From Adiantum capillus-veneris (lineage: Eukaryota > Streptophyta > Polypodiopsida > Polypodiales > Pteridaceae): 64,000 nucleotides of DNA. Where the stretch lies: contig CM043960.1 in assembly GCA_014529385.2 (NCBI GenBank), positions 120,283,043-120,347,042 on the forward strand, read 5' to 3'. Positions 34,380-45,516 of this stretch are shown piece by piece. Below the pieces are notes generated by a model. It was not told where the DNA came from, did no database searches, and saw only the letters and a list, made by a program, of their open reading frames with translations. The position numbers and the translations under genes are program-made. Within the stretch, counting starts at the first letter, position 1. The number at the start of each line of letters is the position of its first letter.

Positions 34380-35712
34380 TGACTGTCCAGACAAGAGGTA
34401 GCAAAACAATTATGCAACTACTAGCAGGCATGCAGATGAGCCCGAGAGGCTATTTGTGATGCAGCACATGCTGAATACTATGTCTGCAAATGTGGAAAAA
34501 TCTAGTGATAATGTGTGGTGCATCTAATTACATGACCAGCCATGGTGAATGGTTTACTTGGTTATGTAGAAACTAGGGGATGATACTTCACATCCTATTA
34601 TGCATACATGACATGTACCATTGTCTATGACAGATGGTAAAGTGAAGTACCTAGCTGATGTACTACATGTAGCCAACATTACAAAGAACCTGGTTTTTGT
34701 TGGGAAAATGGTTGAGCAGGGTTTACAAGTCAGCTTTAACTCCGATGGTCTCTTTGACGAAGAGCATAAGAAGGATGGAAGGCTGGTTCCACAAGGAAAG
34801 AAAGTGGGCCGAATGTTTACTTTGGATGTAAATGTGCTCAAGGTGAATGCTTCCATGTTTTCACGAGGTGCAGATGTTGTTCTACATATAGAGATTTGTC
34901 ACAAACATATTGATCATGTAAATTTGTAGAGGCTAAAAATGATGCAAAAGAAAGAGATGGTTACATGTTTACCTACGTTTTGAGTTGCTGAAATGCAGAA
35001 AGTATGTGAAGCTTGTCAATTTGGAAAGGAGGCAAAAACATTCTTTCCTCATCATAAGCATGTAAGAAGGAATGCATTGTATTTAGTGCATACAGATGTA
35101 TGGGTTCCGGCAAAGACTCCATCTATGGGTGGATGTAGATACTATGTGAGTTTCATTGACGACCATACAAGGAAGGTATGGGTCTATTTCATGAAGCAGA
35201 AAAGTGAGGTGTTTATCCATTTATAGAATTTCAATGTTGTGGTTGAAAAAAAGACTAGGAAACATATAAAGTGCTTGAGGTCAGATGGAGAGGGAGAATA
35301 CTTCTATAATAAATTAATGGTTTTTTGGAAAAGCATGGAATTCAAATGCAATTTTCATGGAGGTATAATCTGCAACAAAATGGTGTTTTTGAATGAACGA
35401 ACAGGCACATTGCAGAAGTGGCTAGAGCATTGATGAATGAGAAGAACGTGCCTCATTGTTATTGGGTTGAAACTGTTTGCTACAGGTGTCTACATTATGA
35501 AAAGGACCCCTATTGCTGCAGTACATGATATGACACCTGAAGAAAAGTTCAATGGTGAAAAACCAAACGTATTAGATTTTAAAGTGTTGGATATATTGCT
35601 TAGGTGCATGTTCCCGATGAGCTAAGAACTAAGCTTGATCCAAAAGCTGAAAAATGTGTCTTCATTGGATATTCCCTTTAAAAAATAGGATACAAGTGTT
35701 GCACTCTTGTCA
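34380..35712 (+). pseudogene. Copia retrotransposon remnant, 5' half (protease end to integrase)
   Basis: Recognisable parts are NVWCI followed by a degenerate protease start (about 34510-34540), a GAG-pre-integrase segment (MTDGKVKYLADVLHVANITK at 34627-34686), the zinc-binding IEICHKHIDHVNL ... CEACQFGKEAK, the integrase start VHTDVW (near 35090), YYVSFIDDHTRKVWVYFM (about 35142-35196), CLRSDGEGEYF (35275-35305) and MTPEEKFNGEKPN. It ends after KLDPKAEKCVFIGYS-like codons near 35670. Stops at several points inactivate it. The family appears the same as that of the 4601-6683 fragment; they overlap by only about 90 bp. Upstream gag is missing, cut by LTR A. Confidence 0.88.
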
Positions 35713-37260
35713 TGGTGGTGTAGCCAAAGTCGGTCGACCATAGAAGATGGCACCACCAGGAGTGTATAGGCTATTAGAAGCATGGCAAAGAGTAGGAGCA
35801 ACTACAAAGATCTTGCATAGAGATAGGTAGCAGCGGATATGTATGGCTGAAGTGGTTTATAGGCCAAGAAGGGCCCCAAAAATGGCTAATTTGTGTGGCA
35901 GGTGAAAGAGATTCAAGGTGCAATATTTTCGCATGGAAATAGAGAGCTTGAGTTGCTAAAGGAGCAGGTCCAGATGGCTCATCAACAAGCAGAGCTACAG
36001 AGCCCAAGATATTTGAGCTTGAAGGTGCAGTGCATTTCCGATCTAAGGTGAGCACGGCAGGTCGTTCCAGGTAGTCCAAGCCAGTTTCAATGGATGGATG
36101 CGTAGAGCTTAATTTGTGGAGCCAATTGGTCTTTTCAGATAAGCACTCTAAGTCACAGATATCAAGATACGAGGCTTTGAAGTTTTGACGGGGGCCAAGT
36201 ATGTGTCGATCAGGTCGCCTTGGTATGCGTGCCATTTGGAGTATTCAGATGCTTGCCATGTTTGTTTGTGCTATTTACGGCAAGGGAAGGCCATAGGAAG
36301 TCATGGCTCATAAAACAGAGCCCGAACCAAGGAGATATTGCAGATTGAAGTCGGCGTTCGTCCCCGACGTCATGGTGTCAGTTTGATTTTGGCAATTTGG
36401 ACAGCCTCGAGAAGAGGGCCAAAGAAATTTAGAAGTGCAGCAAAGGTTGGGCAATTTAGGGTTGGCGACAAGGACTATTTGCCGAGCTTTACGACTCAGA
36501 GATCAAGTCCATAGACCAAGAACAGGAGCCTCGCCAAGGAGAGCCCAAAAGTTGGCGAATTCGGAGGTTTTTTTGAGGGTTTTTAATGAAAAATGGGGGC
36601 CTTGGAGGGCAATCACCAATGGCATTCCACGTGGATCATCAAAAACCCATAAGTGCGTGCATGAAGCTAAGAAACATGGTATATGTAGCGGGCCGCGAGC
36701 CTTATGTGGTGTGCAATGGGGAGAGAGAGCTCCTTTTAGCATGGATATGGCAGGGGGCCACTTGGCGCTACTGTGGTGCAGCGAGGGACACGAGGCAAAA
36801 GTTGTGGTGAAGCCGATGGCGGTGGCTAGCAGATGGTGATGGTTGTCAATGTTGGGCAACAGCTCGCAGGGCTGATGACATGGGACTCGGCAAGGGCAAG
36901 GTCTGGTAGCCTCATAAGGCCCCATCTTTTGAAGTTAAGAGCAAGGGAGTTCCACTCCACTAGTGACATCGCTAGTGGTAGAATGAGGGCATGTGTGAGA
37001 GAGTTCATACGGGCACATGAGAGGGATAAGGCAAGACCATGGCCATCAGGCAGTTAAAAAAAGTTCGAAAGGAGAGAGCAAGTGGAGAAAAAGTAAGCAA
37101 GGGAGAATGGAAACCTGCCGAGGTGTCCACCATGCAAGGCAATATCGAAATTGAGGTGCCAAATGTGTGTAGTTCATGGCAAATGATAAAAGAGGGCTCT
37201 AATGGCCTACACGAGCCAATAAAAACCCAATTTTTTGTTTTCTTAAGCTTTGATCACTCC

Positions 37261-37270
37261 TATAAAAGGA
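37261..37270 (+). promoter_or_regulatory. TATA box of the TR-GAG-like LTR
   Basis: TATAAAAGGA, conserved at the duplicated position 38643-38651 (TATAAAAGG). It lies about 470 bp before the inferred LTR end. Confidence 0.6.
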
Positions 37271-37379
37271 GATGCACACGAATTTCTAGGGGCTTTTTGG
37301 TCGAGGCGGCTAGTGGAGCTATTGTATGTTGCTGAGGACTGTGCCGGCGTGAAGTCCATTGTCAATGGTTGCGTTGATG

Positions 37380-37501
37380 CTAGTAAATCCATCATTGCCA
37401 TCTTTTGGCATCAATTCCCCCTTCCCTCTTCTCTTCTCTGCTAGTAAATCCATCATCTCCATCTTTTGGCATCAATTCCCCCTTCCCTCTTCTCTTCTCT
37501 G
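37380..37501. repeat. 61-bp tandem duplication within the LTR
   Basis: CTAGTAAATCCATCAT...CTCTTCTCTG occurs twice in direct succession (37380-37440, 37441-37501) with only a few differences. The corresponding part of the 1.38-kb duplication (38761-38818) has a single copy. Confidence 0.9.
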
Positions 37502-37885
37502 CTTGTGTGAGTGTGTTTTTGGGCGTGTGTCGGTGTGTGTGCCCCCTCGAGGTATGTTGTGCAAAGTGAGATAGAGAGAGTCTATGTGTGTGTGGACGAC
37601 TATGAGTTAAGCACAGTGAGACGATTGGGCTGGTTCGGTGTGTTGCTACGCAGTGTGCGTATGGTCGTGTGTAAACAGGGGTTTGTTGGCAAATAATGTC
37701 AAGTTTTGAAGGTGAACTCTAATGGATTGGGGCACTGTGTATACCCTGGGCTATAGCAAGGCATTGAGTTGTGTTTCGGGTGTGTTCCCCTTTCCCCTTC
37801 TCCATCTTCTAGTGCCCCATTGAGGAGTTGTCTAATGCTCCTATTTGAAATCTGAAGCGGTGTTTGATAGCCCCCAACAAAGCAG

Positions 37886-38311
37886 TTGGCGAAAGGTCGG
37901 AGTATTTGGTGGCCGAGGTTGAAGTTGACAGAGATGGTGGGGCCAAGTTTTGGCCCCATATTTATGGGTGTTGAAGGCCGTGAGGGTTGGTTAGCAGATT
38001 TTGAGCTATGGATGTTGTTGATGCGTATGTTGATGGATGTTGAAAAGTTGTTGATGGTACCACTGATGATGCACGGATTGGCCAAGATTTTGTTCCATGG
38101 TTTAAAGAGTACTGATTGGGGATCATGGCAAGAGTTTCAGAGTCAATTTTTAGAGCGGTTTCGAGAAGTGATTACTCCGGAGGAAGCTGGTGCAAAGCTG
38201 AAGGCGGTACACCAGAATGTAAGTAAATATTTTTCCATTTTCCTTAAGCAGTTTGAAGCATGTTGGAGGTAGTTGGAGATTGTTGCTAGGGTAAAAGGAA
38301 ACCCGTATCTG
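37886..38311 (+). pseudogene. Truncated gag, copy 1 of the tandem duplication
   Basis: Open from ATG 37886 to a TAG at 38270-38272 and readable to about 38311. The protein shows VEGREGWLADFELWM, STDWGSWQEFQSQFLERFRE and NVSKYFSIFLKQFEACW, the helical pattern of a retrotransposon gag core (a W-x-x-L/F-FL-x-x-F spacing). After GNPYLK the sequence jumps into the duplicated LTR, so the C-terminal half is absent. Confidence 0.7.
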
Positions 38312-39225
38312 AAGTTAAGAGCAAGGGAGTTCCACCCCACTAGCGACATCGCTAGTGGTAGAGGGAGGGCATGTGAGAGAGAGTTCATACGGGCATATGA
38401 GAGAGATAAGGCAAGACCAAGGCCATTGGGTAGTTAAAAATCAAGTTCAAAAGGAGAGAGCAAGTGGAGAAAAAGTAAGAGAGAGAGAATGGAAACCTGC
38501 CGAGGTGTCCAGCATGCAAGGCCATATCCAAATTGAGGTGCCAAATGTGTGTAATCCATGGAAAATGCTAAAAGAGGGCTCTAGTGGCCTGCACGAGCCA
38601 ATAAAAACCACATTTTTTGTTTTTTTAAGCTTTGATGGCTACTATAAAAGGAGATGCGCATGAATTTCTAGGGGCTTTTTTGTCGAGGCGACCACTGGAG
38701 CTAGTGTATGTTTCCGAGGACTGAGCCGGCGTGGAGTCCATTGTAAATGGTTGCGTTGATGCTAGTAAATCCATCATTACCATTTTTTGGCATCGCTTCC
38801 CCCTTCTCTTCTCCGCTTGTGTGCATGTGTTTGCGGGTGTGTGTTAGCATGTGTGCCCCCCCGAGGTATGTTGTCCAAAGTGAAATAAAGAGAGGTTGTC
38901 TGTGTGTGGAAGGTTGTGAGTTGAGCAGAGCGGGATGATTGGGCTGGTTCGGTGTGTTGCAACGTTGTGTGCATATGGTTGTGTACACGCAAGCGGTGGT
39001 TTGCTTGTGAATAATGTCGAGTTTTGAAGGGTAACTTTAGTGGATTGGGGCATTGTGTATAGTTTGGGCTATAGCAAGGCATTGAGTTGTGTTCCGGGTG
39101 TGTTTCTCTTTCCCCCTCTCCATCTCCTAGTGCCCCCAATGAGGAGCTTCCCGATGCTCCTATGTGAAGTCTAAAGTGGTGTTTGATAGCCCTCGACAAA
39201 GTGGTCGGCAGATGGTCGAAGTGTT

Positions 39226-40118
39226 CGGTGTCCGATTTTGAAGTTGACAGGGATGGTGGAGCCAAGTTTTGGCCCTATATTTACGGGTGTTGAAGACCCT
39301 GAGGATTGGTTAGCAAATTTTGAGCTATGGATGTTGTCAATGCGTACGTTGACAGATGTTGAAAAGTTGCAAGCGATATTGTTGCTGATGTGTGAACGGG
39401 CCAAGATTTGGTTTGATGGTTTAAAGAGCAATGATTGGGGATCATGGCAAGAGTTGCAGAGTTAATTTTTGGAGCTGTTTCGAGAAGTGATTACTCAGGA
39501 GGAAGCTGGTGCAAAGCTGAAGGTGGTACACCAGAATGTAAGTAAAGATTTTTCCATTTTCCTTGAGCAGTTTGAAGCATGTTGGAGGAAGTTGGACATT
39601 GTTGCTGGGGTAAAAGGCAACCCATGTCTGAAACTCTCAAAGCTGTTAGAATGCTTGCATTAGAGGATTAGAGAAAAGCACAAGTGTGGTGCGGATACAT
39701 ATGAAGACATGGTCTATCTGGCCAAGATGAAGAGTCGGAAGGTAAAGCGAAAGCTAGAGCTGGGCTCGAGGAAGCCTGCAAAGTATGTGCCTCTTGCAGC
39801 GGTATCAGAGTGTTCTTTATTCCCATCGAAGGCAATACTGATTGTTTGAAGTGCAGAGCCTATGGAGGTAAGGCCTATGGTTGGTTATGCTCCTTGGAGT
39901 TTTTCGGTTTGTGATGTGCCTATGTCGATGGTGGACGAGCTTGTCAACGAGGATAAGACCCATGTCAAAGTGAACCAGGGTGCAAAAGAGACAGCAAATA
40001 ATGAGGTTCCATAGCGGATTGAAGAGGTAAGGCCTGTTTTGTGGAAAGTGTGTATGAGAAGGTAGTAGAGTGCAATCAAGTTGTAGATATTGAGGGTTTA
40101 TAAGCAGATGGAGAAAGT
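39226..40118 (+). pseudogene. gag, copy 2, of the gag-only element
   Basis: Reading from about 39226: MVEPSFGPIFTGVEDPEDWL, LKSNDWGSWQELQS, then a TAG (39463-39465), FLELFREVITQEEAGAKL, FLEQFEACWRKLDIVAGV and, beyond the end of copy 1, LSKLLECLH, a stop (39661-39663) and RIREKHKCGADTYEDMVYLA. It is a retrotransposon-type gag core followed by a basic region. No zinc knuckle, protease, RT or integrase follows before the 3' LTR at 41314, so the element depended on another element for replication. Several stops inactivate it. Confidence 0.65.
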
Positions 40119-41275
40119 GTGCAAAGACATAGATATGGTCAAGCATTTGTGGAGCAGCAAGCAGATGAAGATGCAGATACAGAGTTGGTATATGATGCCA
40201 GTGATGGTGAAGATATAAGCTCAAGTTGTTGGGAGACAAGTGAGGAGGATAGAGCAGATGAGCCCACATCCTATGGTGAGAAAACGGAGTCTGTTGAACC
40301 TGAGCTGGTAAAGGTAAAGCTACCTTATTATATGTTTGATGATATGGTGATAGCCAATGTTCAAGAAGAGCAGGTAACAGAGCAATCCATGGTGCTTAAT
40401 GGAAACCAAGTGGAGGAGTCTATGCCCACCACCAATGGAGGTATGCCGATACAGATGATGCAGATGCTTGCTGCAAGGAAGTAAGTGGCCTTACCTACTA
40501 TGAATGATGACCAAGATGATGCAGTGTGTGCACAGAATTTCTTTCTACCTTGGTAGAGCATGATGCACCGGTAGAAGAGGTGATTGAGGTGCGTGAGGTT
40601 GAATATGGCAACCAAATGGAGCAGATCGACCTTGAAGAGGATCTGGTTGTAGCAAAAAGGCTTGATGATGCTGGAATCGAGTGTATTTTTGGTGATGAGG
40701 TCGTGTGTGCCAAATGTGGTGGAGGTTACGATACAGCAAGCATGTCTAGTGGTGGATAAAGGAGAATCCCAAATGGTGGCTTTTCTTCCATTGAAGGTAT
40801 GTGAGCTCTAGTTGATGAGTATGGTGGTAGATAAGGTTGTGTGGTGGATGGTTCAACAGGTACAGGAGTCTATGGATGAGGCCTCCACTTTACATGGATG
40901 GGAGGGAGGGTCAAACATGCGTTCAAATATGTTGTTAGGTACCTTTTTTTGGGATGGCGTTATGCTTTGTGTTTCTTCATATGTAGGTGGTAGTTTGTTG
41001 GTGGATGCTTGTATGTCAAGGGATCCATGGAATGTGAAGGTAGGCCATGGATGGTCTATAGAGATGATAGGATATGTGATGGGGCACAACATTATGGTAT
41101 GCATTTGTAGGTGGATGGAAGGAACCAATGGTAGGATTTTGATTTAGGCGGAGGCTATGTGATGCAGGGTGTGGGGCAACCCACTTGAGATTTGGGAGTA
41201 GGCAGAATATAACTGGTTTTGGTTTGTTGATAGTGTGTGCCAAGTTTTGCAGTTAGTAGAGGAATAAAGCCCTTT
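40119..41275 (+). pseudogene. Acidic C-terminal part of the gag-only element
   Basis: An acidic coding trace from 40119 (EQQADEDADTELVYDASDGE at about 40146-40205; PELVKVKLPYYMFDDMVIAN near 40298-40357) continues after a frame change at 40526-40759 (VEEVIEVREVEYGNQMEQID, AGIECIFGDEVVCAKCGGGY). The second copy at 42238-42700 preserves the same protein pattern, which supports real past coding. No enzyme motif is seen. Downstream to 41275 weakly coding sequence leads to the polypurine tract. Confidence 0.55.
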
Positions 41276-41278
41276 TTT

Positions 41279-41313
41279 GGTTGAACATAAATGTTCAACT
41301 AGGGGGTGGGCAA
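41279..41313 (+). promoter_or_regulatory. Palindrome plus polypurine tract before the TR-GAG 3' LTR
   Basis: GTTGAACAT-AA-ATGTTCAAC (41279-41298) is a perfect 9-bp inverted repeat with a two-base centre. It is followed at once by TAGGGGGTGGGCAA, a polypurine tract, and the LTR start at 41314. The same arrangement occurs at 43229-43262. Confidence 0.7.
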
Positions 41314-41590
41314 TGATGGTGTAGCCAAATTCGGTTGACCATAGAAGATGGCACCAACAGGAGTGTATAGGCTAGCAGAAGCATGGGAAAGAGCAGGTGA
41401 AGCTACAAAGGTCTTGGGCAAACACCTACTTACCTCTGTCCTTGCTTAGTTCCACTTAAAACACCATCAACAACACAAAACAAGCAATTAAAAACACAAG
41501 ACATGATGTGTATGGCTGAAGCGGTTTATAGGCCTCCTGGTCTTTTCAGATTGGCAATCTGAGTCACGGATATCAAGATACGAGGCTTTC
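41314..41590 (+). mobile_element. 3' LTR fragment of the gag-only element (with a short insert)
   Basis: Matches the LTR start at 35713 and 43263 to about 41405, then about 100 bp of foreign sequence (41408-41508), then matches again (GTGTATGGCTGAAGCGG...ATCAAGATACGAGGCTTT) to about 41590. It is cut by the CA-rich insert that follows. Confidence 0.7.
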
Positions 41591-41621
41591 TTCCAAGCGC
41601 GCACACACACACCTAGACTGT

Positions 41622-41698
<77 letters not shown>

Positions 41699-42237
41699 AA
41701 CATGGAATTGACAAAGACAAGATTGTAAGAGTGTGTAAGAGAATTGTAAGGGATAGAGACTTGATTAGAGAGTACACATCAAATAGAGCATAGCATAAGA
41801 GAGTAGAGAAGAGAATCTGCAAGAAAAAGGCCTAAATCTAGCCCCAAACTCCACGGCACCTCTCTTGTGGAGTTGGTATTTAATCTATTATTTGTGAGTT
41901 TAAGGTGCCAAAATTTGAGGGCCCTCTTTTACAACCACTTCACTTTTGTAAATGAGTGAAGCTCATTAGTTCTTGCATGACCCATAAGGGAAGTTCCCAC
42001 TACAATTATTTACAGAGCCATAGTGGCTTATTGGAATGAATATCTAAAATATTGTGCGAGTATAAAATGGCCAAGAGTAATTGCCGGAACCTCTTCGTCA
42101 ACTCCCCGCATTCCACTCTACAAAATCATCATCATCAACTCAATTAGAAAAACAAATAGACAAGACATAATTAACCATTGCTCCAGCTATCCCAATTGCA
42201 GCTAGCCACTACAACAAGAGGGTGCCCAGTCTCGTAA
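41591..42237. other. Unidentified insert starting with a (CA)n tract
   Basis: About 650 bp between the broken LTR and the second gag-only copy. It begins with CA repeats (about 41602-41693) and then AT-richer DNA without recognised coding. It could be a solo LTR or other short element; ends and target duplications were not found. Confidence 0.45.
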
Positions 42238-43228
42238 CACTGTTGAACCTGAGCTAGTAAAGGTAAAGCTGCCTTATCATATATTCGATGATATGGTGAT
42301 AGCCAATGTTCAAGAAGAGCAGGGAACATAGCAAGCCATGGTGCTTAATGGAAACCAAGTCGAGGAGTCTATGCCCACCAATGGAGGTATGCAAATAGCG
42401 ACGATGCAGATGCTTGCCGCAATGAACGAAGTGGCCTCACCTATGAATGATGACCAAGGTGATGTAGTGTAAGAAGAGTTTCTCTCTACCTTGGCAGAGC
42501 ATGATGCAGCGGTAGAAGAGGTGATCGAGGCGCAAGCGGTTGAAGATGGCAACCAAATGGAGCGGATCGACCTTGAAGACCATTTGGTTGCAACAGAAAG
42601 GCTTGATGATGCTAGAATTGAGTGTGTTGTCGGTGAGGAGGTTGTGTGTGCCAAAGGTGGTGGAGGTTACGATACATCAGACATGTCCAGTGGTGGATAA
42701 AGGAGAATCCCAAACAGTGGCTTTTCTTCCATTGAAGGTATGTGAGCTCTGGTTTATGAGTATGGTGTTAGATACAGCTGTGTGATGGATGGTTCAAGAA
42801 GTGATGGGGTCTATGGATGAGGCCGCCACTTTACATGGATGGGAGGGAGGTTCAAACATGTGTTCATATATGTTGTCAGGTACTTTTTTTGGGATGGCGG
42901 TATGATTTGTGTTTCTTGGTAAATAGTTGGCACTCTATCGGTGGATGCTTGTATGTGAGGGGATCCATGGAATGTTGAAGACAAGCCATGGATGGTCTAT
43001 AGAGATAATAGGATATGCTAGGGCATAACATTATGGTATGCATTTACAGGTGGATGGAAGGAACCAAGGGTAGGTTTTTTATTTAAGCGAAGGCTATGTG
43101 ATGCAGGGGGTGGGGCAACCCACTTGAGATTTGGTGGTAGGCATAATAAAACTTTGTATAAATGGCTTTAGTTTGCTCATAGTGTGTGCTAGGTTTTGCA
43201 GTTAGTAGAGGAATAAAGCCCTTTTTTG
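42238..43228 (+). pseudogene. Second copy of the acidic gag C-terminal region
   Basis: Aligns with 40280-41275: PELVKVKLPYHIFDDMVIAN, then VEEVIEAQAVEDGNQMERID and ARIECVVGEEVVCAKGGGGY. It begins abruptly after the insert, so the 5' part of this copy is missing. Stops and frame changes are present. Having two copies separated by an LTR fragment suggests either an LTR-LTR recombination product or two nested elements of one family. Confidence 0.6.
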
Positions 43229-43262
43229 GTTGAACATAAATGTTCAACTAGGGGGTCGGCAA
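43229..43262 (+). promoter_or_regulatory. Palindrome plus polypurine tract, second copy
   Basis: The same 20-bp palindrome GTTGAACATAAATGTTCAAC followed by TAGGGGGTCGGCAA directly before the LTR start at 43263. The palindrome is identical to the first copy while flanking DNA has diverged. Confidence 0.7.
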
Positions 43263-44062
43263 TGATGGTGTAGCCAAAGTCGATCGACCATAGAAGATGG
43301 CACCGGCAGGAGTGTATAGGCTAGCAGAATCATGACAAAGAGCAGGAAAAGCTACAAAGATCTTGGGCAGACAGGTAGCAACGGATGTGTATGGCTGAAG
43401 CGGTTTATAGGCCTATTGGTCTTTTCAGATTGGCAATCTAAGTCACGAATATCAAGATACGAGGCTTTGAAGTTTTGATGGTGGCCAGGTATGTGTCGGT
43501 TAGGCTGCCTCGCTATGCATGCCATCTAGAGTTTTTCAAATCCTTGCCACAATTTTTCTATGTTATATGCAGCAAGGGAAGGCCATATGAGCTCACGACT
43601 CATAAATCGGAGCCCAAAACAGGGAGATATTGCAGATTGAAGTCGGCGTTCGTTCCCGACGTCATGGTTCCATTTTGATTTTGGCAATTTGGACAACATC
43701 GAGAAGAGGGCCTGAGAAAATCAAAGTGCGGCAAAGGCTGGGCAAGTTAGAGTTGGAGACAAGGACTATTGTTGGCTGAGCTTTACGGCTCGGAGATCAA
43801 GTCCATAGACAAAAAATGGGAGCTTGGCCAAGGAGAACCCAAAAGTTGGCAAATTCGGAGGTTTTTTGGAAGGTTTTTGAAGGAAAATTGGGGCCCTCGA
43901 GGGCAATCACCCATATTGTGCCACGTGCCTCATAAAAGCCCATAAGCGGGTGCATGAAGCTAAGACACAAGGTATATGTAGCAGGCTGTGAGCCTTATGT
44001 GGTATGCAATGGGGAGAGAGAACTCCTTTTGAGCGTGGATATGGCGGGGGGACACTTGACGC
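43263..44062 (+). mobile_element. 3' LTR of the second gag-only copy, truncated by Gypsy E
   Basis: Aligns with 35713 to about 36770 (the latter has extra sequence) and stops at ...CACTTGACGC, where the minus-strand Gypsy E LTR begins. The other flank of Gypsy E does not resume this LTR. Confidence 0.75.
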
Positions 44063-45516
44063 TGTCGAGAAATTTGCGGTCTTGCCAGGAAACCACCGGG
44101 CTTATGGCTGTGAGAGTTTGTGAGAGAACTCAACAAAAAATATATGAAGGAGTTAAACCATAGATGCCATGAAGAATAGGGTTTGGAAAGAAGTGCAATC
44201 AAAGAAGACTCACTCTTTCTCTCTTGCACTCACACACACAAAGAAAGAATGCAAAAGAGAATGTCAAAACAATACGAAGATGAAAACATCAAGGCTATGG
44301 TCCTATCGTATCATGGGTAATTTGAAAGGGTTAATGGATGAGTTAATGGCATTCAATCTTGGCTGACCAAATAGGCTACGAATTGTTCTTTGGAATTGTA
44401 GTTTTGTGCTTACCATAATATATATATTTTGTCTAGTGATTGGGATTAATTGTGTGTACAAATCCTCTTGGTTCATAGCAAGATAACTACGCTTACATCA
44501 AAAGAAAAATTATAGTCTATGAGAGGTAGTATGATGGGATCCGGTGATAGAAGTATTTCATTGAGCCTTTCAGGGCCGAAGAGAAACACTATACGTTGTT
44601 GAAAGTGTATTTTACGGCTAATCCATACGTTAATTCTAATAGATCGTACAGAGTGAAAGCGATAGAAATGATCATCATGTGGGTTATTCATCTAGGATAG
44701 TATGTGAGAAATGTAGATATGAGAGAAGTGAAGAGATGAGAAGTTTCCCTCCCAAGCCCTATTCTTGCACATACGCAATAAGGATACTGCGGGGAGAGAT
44801 GTACCTGTAGCAAAGAGAACCTAGAGAGGATGAATTACTAAGAATGAGAGAGATAGGTTTGGTTAAGGAGATGAGATTAGATACATATATATATGTTGGA
44901 TTAGAGATGAAAATGAAAACAACAAGAAATCAAGAAAACATCAATGTAGAACACATCTTACTTGAAACCCTTCGGCACCATTATTGATGGGAGAGAGAAG
45001 AAGAGGGGAGAATTCAATGTTGATTGATACGCCAAGTACAACACCTTCTTTGATTAGAGTTGATCTTCCAAGGATAGCGTACAAGAATGGCTAGTCTTCC
45101 TCTAGGAGAAAGTGTAGTCTTGGGCTTATGTTAATGGGGCTAAGTACAATTAGGCATTACTACTCACTCCCTCAAGAATTCCTCTCATCAATGGCTTGAA
45201 TGCTTGAGTTCTTTCCAAGGAAGAAGAGGTCCTCTTTTATAGGTGAAGGGAACCCACAAGGGTTTACACAAGAAGAGAGGAGCCAATGTGAACATGAATT
45301 GGAAAAGTTGGAAATGAGCTGTCCTTGCATGATGTGGGCAGACTGGGGTCCAGTATTTTGATCATATCTCCTCAACCGTTGCTCCAAATAAAAAAGTAAA
45401 AAAATGGGAAAAAACTTCAGCTCATTAGCTACGATTTTCATTTTAAAATCGTTTTCCAATTTGGATTGGAACCTTGTGTAAAAAATTCATCAAAATAGGG
45501 TCCATTTATGGTAGCA
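44063..45516 (-). mobile_element. 3' LTR of Gypsy E
   Basis: In element orientation it starts TGCTACCATAAATGG at 45516 and ends CGACA at 44063. It includes AT-rich stretches and a (TA) cluster near 44890. It follows about 480 bp of sequence after the last readable integrase codons. Confidence 0.88.

Larger units (their letters stand above)
35713..37730 (+). mobile_element. 5' LTR of a gag-only element (TR-GAG-like), 3' limit uncertain
   Basis: The start TGGTGGTGTAGCC aligns with TGATGGTGTAGCC at 41314 and 43263, both of which directly follow a polypurine tract, so it is an LTR start. The alignment with 43263-44062 continues for about 800 bp. It contains a TATA box (37261-37270) and a 61-bp tandem duplication (37380-37440 / 37441-37501). 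The 3' end is near 37730; a possible degenerate primer site is TGGGCTATAGCAAGG, but this is weak. It begins in the Copia fragment (after ...CTTGTCA). Confidence 0.6.
36934..39630 (+). repeat. Tandem duplication of about 1.38 kb spanning LTR and gag
   Basis: The unit 36934-38311 recurs as 38312-39630. Both begin GAAGTTAAGAGCAAGGGAGT and run through the TATA box, the transcribed LTR region and the first part of gag. The junction at about 38305-38313 shows CTGAAG at the crossover, where the second copy would instead read CTGAAACTC (39630). The two units have diverged by many substitutions and small indels, so the duplication is not recent. Confidence 0.8.

Noticed and set aside
35774-36235. 153-residue minus-strand frame in the LTR
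   Set aside because: LTR sequence, no motif, and broken in the second copy.
36435-36925. Overlapping frames of 134 and 140 residues within the gag-only LTR
   Set aside because: They lie inside an LTR, on both strands at once, and are not conserved in the matching LTR copy at 43263-44062.
37690-37790. Initiator-Met primer site in the gag-only element
   Set aside because: TGGGCTATAGCAAGG only loosely resembles the plant primer site; kept as a possibility but not annotated.
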